NCBI GenBank assembly: GCA_030052745.1
Contig: JANBVO010000060.1
Coordinates: 62,001-126,000 of the forward strand
Length of the DNA: 64,000 nt
Direction of reading: 5' to 3'
Source: Pleurostoma richardsiae
Lineage: Eukaryota > Ascomycota > Sordariomycetes > Calosphaeriales > Pleurostomataceae
Part shown: one piece after another, positions 57,690 through 64,000 of the stretch
Layout of the letters: every line of letters starts with the position of its first letter
Position numbering within the stretch: position 1 is the first letter of the stretch
The notes under the pieces: generated by a model
Seen by the model: the letters and a program-made list of their open reading frames with translations, nothing else
What the model was told of the DNA's origin: nothing
The model's database searches: none
Program-made: the position numbers and the translations under genes

Positions 57690-59479
57690 ACGGGCGGACG
57701 CTGCGGCCCAAGCGCAGATTGACCGAGATGTATGGAAGGCCAGAGAACATCCCGTCTCTCATCCTGATCATGATGTCGAAGTAGCAAGGTTGAGAGCTGG
57801 CAACTTTTTGAACGAAGAAAAGAACGACGACGATTCAGCATTCACGTCTTCACTAGCCGGCGAAGCTGAGTCTCCTGCAGACGAAATTCAAGAACAACAA
57901 GCCCTAATACAGCGGAGTGTAACAAAAGAGACTATCTGTAAATGTCTCTCGGGAGGGATTGCCCTTGGCCAGATCCTCACGGACATCCAAGCCCGGGATC
58001 ACAAGAGATCCAATGGTCATGATGGCGAAGTATTCGTCGTCAATTGGGAAGGCCCAGACCATCCCCTGGATCCTCACAACTGGTCTGTTCGGAGACGCAT
58101 TGGAGTGACATTGCAGATCTCCGTCATCTCATTCTTTGTCGGAGCAGCGTCTGGAATTGATGCAACCGTATTACCACAAGCTGCAGCATCACTCAGCGTT
58201 AGCGAGGTTGCCGAGTCGTTAGCCACGGGTATGGTCGAATCTCTCGACTTTTCGACAGAAGCTGACATCTTCTAGGCCTGTACTTGGTAGGCATGGATCT
58301 TGGGTCTCTAATAGCAGGTCCCTTCTCCAAAACGTTTGGTAGAAATGTTGTGTACATCGTGTCTATGGCTATTTCATGATCTGGATAATGGCATCAGGTC
58401 TCGCCCCTAATTTTGGCGCCTAAATCACCTTCAGATTCTTAGCCGGTTGTCTAGCCTCAACGCCGCTAGTATGCTCCGGAGGCTTTATAGCCGACATGTA
58501 TAATAGCTTCGAGAAGACTTGGAGTTTCCTACTCTATACTATTGCTGGATTCGGCGGACTAATGTTCGGTGCTGTTATGGGCGCCTACATCGGCCCGTCA
58601 ATTGCGGCAAGCTAGCGTTGGACTGAGTGGACTATGCTTATCTCGTCCGGGCTTGTCCTTATACTGGTTGTGTTCTTTATGCCTGAGACGTACGGCCCTC
58701 TGTTGTTGTAGTGGAAAGTTGCTCATTATCGACGGATCATTGGGAACGATCGTTTCCACTGTGAGCACGAAATCGCCGACGCGAGCCTTTTTAGCCGACT
58801 GAATGTTAGTATGACGAGGCTATTTTTAATGTTGAGGGAGCCGATTATCATCGCTGTGACGTTATATATTAGCGTTCTTTACATCGTCTCCTTTACATTC
58901 GTCGTTGGTTGGCCTTATATCTTCGAGGATACTTATGGCCTTAGTTAAGGCTTCGTAAATACTATCTTCATCGCCATGTTTCTCGGCATATAGATCAACT
59001 TTGCCTTTATTCCGATCGTATATCGAAAAACGCTCCGAGCTACTAAGACACAAGGAGAACGCCACTTCAAGCCCGAGATACGTTTGTGGTACGCCATGCT
59101 TGGCGCGGCCGCGGCTATCCCTATCTCACTCTTCTGGCTTGGTTGGACCAACTATTCCAGCAATAGCATCTGGTCGGCTATCTTTGTAGTAGTCTTCTTC
59201 GGCTATGGAATTACGGGAATCTTCATCTGAGTCTATATGTACATCATCGGGACTTACGAGATCTACTCAGCATCGGCACTGACATTCGTCTTTCTGACGA
59301 GGTATGTTATTGTGGGTGGAATGACAGTGGTTGGAATTCCGTTCTACGAGAACATGGGCACGAATTATACTATCATGGCTTGTTTCGCAGTTGTGTTGGC
59401 GGCCATTCCGTATGTGCTGTATTTCTATGGCCGTGAGATACGTGCAAAGAGTAGATACGCGTTAACGCATGAGAGATAG
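57690..59479 (+). pseudogene. Decayed MFS multidrug/polyamine-type transporter
   Basis: A former 12-span proton antiporter of the DHA1 type. The N-terminal cytoplasmic part reads through to EGPDHPLDPHNWSVRRR, a form of the DP-NP-NW motif before span 1. A likely intron at 58229-58275 (CTGAC branch) is intact. Then GLYLVGMDLGSLIAGPFSK and FGGLMFGAVMGAYIGPS (motif C region), FFMPETYGP, and the final span block FLTRYVIVGGM to YFYGREIR match the family. A one-base loss near 58372 and in-frame stops at 58421, 58613, 58709, 58946, 58991 and 59228 break it. Several stops fit G-to-A or C-to-T changes, for example the expected WRWTEW now reads stop-RWTEW. The splice sites and ends are preserved, so decay is recent. 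Confidence 0.8.
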
Positions 59480-59499
59480 AAGATTAGATTTGAATATGA

Positions 59500-59830
59500 C
59501 GAATGCGCGATCACCTAGAACCAGCACTCGTGCAAGATTGCAGACAGGCCAGACTTTCATTGACCAAGTTCCATAGCACCGATACATTCGAGACCTTGGG
59601 GTCATACTGGAGTCGGTGGGATCAAGTCTTGGCTATGTTATCGAAGTTTCCCACTACCTTAACGAATATCGATGATTTCGACATGGTCAATATCGTGTAT
59701 ATGACCTATTTTGGAGAGTTGAAGCCAGCCGGGGTGTGGGCTTTTCTCTACACTTTGACCCTCGTGCTTGACCGTCGAAACGTTGGCGGTTGACTTGAAG
59801 AACCCTGAAGACGCCTGGCAGTTGCAGCGC
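59500..59830 (+). pseudogene. Decayed RidA/YjgF (L-PSP) family gene
   Basis: Fragments in different frames match one family in order: VILESVGSSLGYVIEVSHYL, then DFDMVNIVYMTYFGELKPA, then VETLAVDLKNPED. In intact RidA proteins these correspond to the helix-strand V-K-V-x-V-F-L region, the NEVYMxYF block and the closing VEIE-A strand. Frame changes separate them and the Arg of the KPAR motif is lost. RidA enzymes deaminate reactive imines or enamines; fungal cluster members often act in catabolism. It lies just behind the dead transporter on the same strand, about 650 bases before the 3' end of an intact dehydrogenase on the other strand. Confidence 0.6.
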
Positions 59831-60478
59831 TGCTGGGAAATACGGATATCGAGATGAAATCCTTTGATGTCATGGCTTAGTAAAGAATATTGCCCAACGG
59901 TTCGGTCTCTAAGACTGGGGCCAGCTCAGATAGATTGATTTCCGATATTGTCGGCCTAATGAGTATAGACGCTGTCAACTTGTAATGTGATGTCAAAAAT
60001 GGCAGCTCGTCGATATGCTTTTGGCTGGCTCCAAGCTCTAGAAATATCTACCAAGTTACTGCGCCGCTATCTAGTTATCTCATATGGTTCACTTAAAGAT
60101 TTCACGGCGTGGTTTTTCCTTTGCACAGATGCCATCAATCTGAGGTGGCGCGTTTTATGACAATCTGCGATAAATAGGAATAACCATTTCTGAGCAGGTA
60201 ATTCGAGGCTACCGGGAATAGAAAAATTGTGGCATAGTGCTTTTTGCCCTTTCGTAAGAAAATTCCATCTTTTGGGTGTAGACGACGCCGCTGTTTTATC
60301 ATCCAGCCCAAAGCGTTGTCTTGAAGAACCATTTAGCGTAACCTAGGCCATAATCTTTTGGGTAACCTTTACTCAAGCACATAAATATGCCGTCTATTTC
60401 TCACGACGAGTTTACGTTACAGATGCCGCATATAGCCCGATATTATACTGTATTCACTACTAAATTAGTAGTACGACC
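59831..60478. other. AT-rich gap between dead RidA gene and ADH
   Basis: About 650 bases, clearly more AT-rich than the core genes, with no gene. It includes an interrupted 15-base palindrome CTACTAAATTAGTAG near 60455-60475. Confidence 0.4.
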
Positions 60479-61761
60479 CTAGACTTTGACCTCTGAAGGA
60501 GGGGGTAAGGGACTTTCGGCAACCATGGGTTGTGTCTTGTCGACGCGGACAAGAATCTTAACGTGGCGATCCTTATGGTTCATCAACTCCTTGATACCCT
60601 TCTCTTCCAAATCCTCCATTTCAATGCGCGAAGTAATAAAGTTCTCCACTTCCCGTTTGGTTATCTTGTTTTCGGCCAGGGCTTGGATGACACCGCGGTA
60701 GTCATCTGGAGTAAATGACAGGTCCGCCTTGAGCGTTTTCCCATTGTACAGGAGCTCGTTGATATCGATTTGGGGCTGTGGCCAAAGTCAGCTTCCTCGT
60801 CTGTGTGCCACCAAGAGCAATGCTTCAGCTGTTTCTTACCTGCGTCACCCACACGGCGATGTTATACAGAATACCGTACTTGCGAATAGCCTTCAGTCCT
60901 GTCGTAAGAGTTGCCTGAACTCCCGAGGCGTCGAAGGCAAAATGGGGCCCAAGACTAGAAATAAATATCAATATTTATCATCTTATCAAAACAAAGGGTT
61001 TGGATCACGTACCCATCGCAGAGATCCTTGGCCCCCTTAACGACGTCGTCAGTAACAGGGTTGAAGCAGTGCGTGGCACCAATCTTGGTTGCCTGCGCAT
61101 GTCTGGCCAGAGACGGTTCCGATGCCAGGACCTTGGTGATGCCTCGAGCTCTGAGACACAGGATCAAAGCCAGTCCAATCGGGCCAGCGCCAAAAACAAT
61201 AGCAGATTCTCCGGGCTGGATTCCCGACTGCGTAACGCCATGCCAGGCAACCGACAGAGGCTCAACAAGAGCGCCAGCGTCAAGTCCAACATGCGGAGGC
61301 AGGGTGTGGCAGATGAATGCGGGGATGACAATGTCCTCGCAAAGGCCGCCAGGGCTCGTCGACAAGCCCAGGAAAGCAGTCTGATCACACGCGTTCCTGC
61401 GCTTCTTTTTGCATTGCTCGCAAGTGTCGTCGGTCAAAAGACCCTCGACAGACACGGCGTCGCCGATCTTATGCGACGTGACTGAGGGATGCACTTCGGT
61501 GACGACACCTGAGAATTCGTGGCCGAAGATCAGAGGCCGGTGATGGCCGGTCAACGGGTGAGGCGATTCCTTGCTATAGGATACAAAAGGGCCATGGCTG
61601 TATTCATGGACGTCGGTGCCGCAAATTCCGCACCAGGCTGGCTTGAGGCGAAGCTCGCCCTCGTTCAGAGTGGTAACTACCGGGACATCTTCATAGCGAA
61701 TGTCTTTGTTACCATGGTACCGGATGGCCTTGACGGTCTTCGGGGCAGTTGCGACAGACAT
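60479..61761 (-). CDS. Zinc alcohol dehydrogenase, 2,3-butanediol dehydrogenase-like
   Basis: Exons 61013-61761, 60840-60954 and 60479-60775 give about 386 residues. It is a medium-chain dehydrogenase. The catalytic zinc site is Cys47 in CGICGTDVHEY and His81/Glu82 in FGHEFSGVV. A structural cysteine set is present in DTCEQCKKKRRNACDQ, with three visible Cys, as in this subfamily. The Rossmann loop is VFGAGPIGLALI. The C-terminal exon carries DDYRGVIQALAENKITKREV, typical of the BDH/sorbitol group. The reaction is NAD(P)-linked oxidation of a secondary alcohol or diol, or its reverse, in the cytosol. It is intact, unlike its MFS and RidA neighbours. The Zn2Cys6 factor starts about 1 kb away in divergent orientation and may control it (inference). 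Confidence 0.9.
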
Positions 61762-62734
61762 TGCAAAGTCTAGTTGTGACTCGGCGCGTTGGTTGAAGGT
61801 TGTTCCTATTGACTCAGTAATGTCTTGCCTACTCTTTTGAACACATCTCGTATCTTATATCGCGCTTGCCCTTCACCAACCCGCGGAAATTGGCCATTTT
61901 GCCGAAGCGCGAGGCATGTCATCCATTCGTCTCTCTCGTCGCCCCTCTCTTTCCCCAATCTCATCGATTAGTTCGGCCCGCGTGTCCGCTTTTCTGCGGC
62001 AACTGGATGATGTTTTTCCGGGCATTGTGATTTCAGTTGTCGGTGAATCACTGTTTAGCCCAGAACCGAAACCCATTGTCCGTGGCATACTTGACTAGAG
62101 GCCTGTAAGGGCGGAGAATCACTCAACCCCGCAGATGTTTCTAGAATTCTCGATTCCAGACTACAGTCGGCTGTACTCTTGGTAGGGTTCTTACAAGAGA
62201 CGCACAGTGGCGAGAGAAGTAAATGCGCCCGAGTGTTGACATTTTGGACTACGGTATGCGGTAGAACCAGGCCCATTTTCCGCAACCCCGCCCTCCCCTG
62301 TTGTTACTAATCTCGGATCAAGACGGGGCTAGTGTCGGGGTAATTCAGAGGATAACGGGGCCCAGCTTTCGCCCCGCAAACTTTACGCGACATCTCTTCG
62401 CGCAGTACCGCAACGAGCACCAGTGAAGCGAATTGGTCAGAGGCAGTGGTCTTGATTTTTCAAAGTCCGAAGATGAATTAAGGCTGAAGAGGAAAAATGC
62501 CTATGGTCAGACCCACTAGCCACTCAATACGGCGCTTGCGCCACTTCCTCCACCAGCTTCAACCAGTTTCGACTTATCTGTGCTGGGCTGACCTGCTTCC
62601 CCGTTACATCATGCACCATGAAATTCTCAATAGCAAACATATCGAATCGAGCCGTTGGAAGGGGTCAGCCATGTTCAGTCAGCTTCTTAAGCCCCAATTC
62701 CTTCGAGTGTTTAGCTAATCAACGCCGGCGTAAG
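61762..62734. promoter_or_regulatory. Divergent region, ADH and Zn2Cys6 factor
   Basis: About 970 bases. It must hold the ADH promoter and probably the first exon and promoter of the regulator, whose start I could not locate. An open frame at 61916-62098 has no motif. Confidence 0.4.
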
Positions 62735-64000
62735 AGTGCAAAGATCGCCATCTAAAATGTAGACTCCTTGAACTCCTTGAACATTTAGCAATGTCTGCTA
62801 TCTGAACCAAGTCTGACTCCATCCTCCACAGGCTTAGGAAAGACTCCATGCGCAAGCTGTAGGGATAATGGCTGGGACTGTGTCCGGTCACGGCTGACCA
62901 GGTTTTGACATCAAAAGTAAGCGAGCAAAGTCCCCTGCTCAACCTGTGTCCTTGCTGACGGAGAATACCGCAGATTGAAGTTCCCGAAAGACCAGAAGTG
63001 GGTAGGCAGTATGAAGAAACGTATGCTTCTTCATCATCCCTGGTTGTTTACATAGTTGACCATTGTCTAGTGTCTTTTCGGCAGGGCTTTGATCCAACAG
63101 AATACTACGTCTGTTCAGATGATGAGACTGAGTCGCAATGCTGGGTTTCAACCCCAAGAGATATATCTATGATCGGCAGCAGCCCTTTGAGCATCTCTGA
63201 CTCCATATACCTGCCCACAGATGTTGCCGAACTGGCAGTGAATGATGTGTCTGAACAGAGGGAAAATGAGTGTGAGACCCCGGGGAGCCTAGACGACTTG
63301 AGCTTCCTAGACGACAATTGTACGACGAAACTCAACCACATCGAGCGTTTGGTGACTCGGAAAGAGTCGACTATCTCGAATTTAATACCACCTGAGAGCA
63401 GGTACAGCCAACTGGAAGGCCAGACCGGGCTAAGTTCCACTCGAGGCTCCCCTGGCACCACCACAAGATGGCAGTTCTGAGACGCCCGGTGGATCAGTGA
63501 ACTCAGCTCTCGAAAACACGGCTGCTGAAGGGGGAGGTAACTCGGAAGAGTCAAAAATCCCTGGAAGTCACTTAGCGATGGAACAGACGGCCCCTCTAAT
63601 CTTGACGCTCACTCACGACTTGCGTACCTTTCTTTGTTCATCCGCCTGGCAATCATGAAAAGATCCCAAGCAGTGAACAGCTTAGCACAGCTGTAACAGA
63701 ATCGTTAGACCATACATTGGCTAGTCAACATGCGAGCTCAGATTCTTTCCTTATGGAGGACGAAGAAGTCGGGGTCATCGAATACTTCTTCAACGTCCTC
63801 GCACCTTGGGTGAGTTTGCATATTTCAACATCCCCATTGAGACGAATCTAACATGTAGGAACTCAGTTCGACTTGTTAGATCCTACACGACAATTTACCA
63901 ATGGGCTTTACTCTCTGCTGCCTCGCTCCAAGCATCTTCTATACGCCATTCTGGCCGTGACATCGCGGCATAAAGCATCCCGCGACACATCTGACTCGAT
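62735..64000 (+). CDS. Zn2Cys6 transcription factor, 5' end unresolved and cut by window edge
   Basis: Supported exons: 62735-62758, 62832-62901, 62974-63001, 63085 to about 63480, about 63663-63809 and 63867-64000. Joined, the first two give CKDRHLKCLGKTPCASC then RDNGWDCVRSRL, which is the C-x6-C-x5-C-x2-C-x6-C part of a fungal binuclear zinc cluster. The first intron splits a Cys codon (T/GC). RLKFPKDQKW follows, as in many C6 factors. A Ser/Asp/Glu-rich middle leads to EYFFNVLAPWFDLLDPTRQF and HLLYAILAVTSRH, the start of the fungal-specific TF domain. The first Cys and start codon were not found, and the link near 63480-63660 is uncertain, so a damaged gene is possible. Its likely target is the neighbouring ADH region. 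Confidence 0.6.

Overview
The window is nuclear DNA of a filamentous ascomycete (Pezizomycotina, probably a Sordariomycete). The evidence is gene-dense GC-rich DNA, introns of about 55-90 bases with CTGAC/CTAAC-type branch sites, a PSTAIRE-type Cdk1, a Pho85-type cyclin, a HET-domain protein, a Zn2Cys6 regulator and a Tyr tRNA with the eukaryotic intron. No virus-like element, intact transposon, CRISPR array or rRNA was recognised. Exon borders were read by eye from splice signals, frame continuity and family motifs.

Layout. 0.3-7.7 kb: an accessory enzyme group (BBE-like FAD oxidoreductase, cytochrome P450, nitrilase-fold amidohydrolase). 8.2-29.8 kb: a housekeeping block with AHA1 (Hsp90 co-chaperone), a 1199-residue protein of unknown function, FMC1 (mitochondrial ATP synthase assembly), an EngB/MRX8-type mitochondrial GTPase, SWF1 (DHHC palmitoyltransferase), RAP1 (telomere protein), an ALKBH1-type dioxygenase and CDK1. 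These genes lie mostly in divergent or convergent pairs. 29.8-38.5 kb: a gene-poor stretch of about 8.7 kb leading to a PCL-type cyclin.

42.8-64 kb: accessory DNA. It holds a GNAT acetyltransferase, tRNA-Tyr, a HET-domain protein, a small protein of unknown function, a secreted type-B carboxylesterase and a secreted alpha/beta hydrolase. A decayed MFS transporter and a decayed RidA-family gene follow. An intact zinc alcohol dehydrogenase and a Zn2Cys6 transcription factor cut by the window edge complete the region.

Points of most interest: RAP1 carries a central ARID-like domain and IQ-like helix in addition to BRCT, two Myb-type domains and RCT. Two introns appear to use GC-AG ends, one of them 57 bases long, in frame and without a stop. 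The MFS/RidA pair looks like a recently dead part of a catabolic or detoxification cluster beside a live dehydrogenase and regulator. No wholly new system could be demonstrated from sequence alone.
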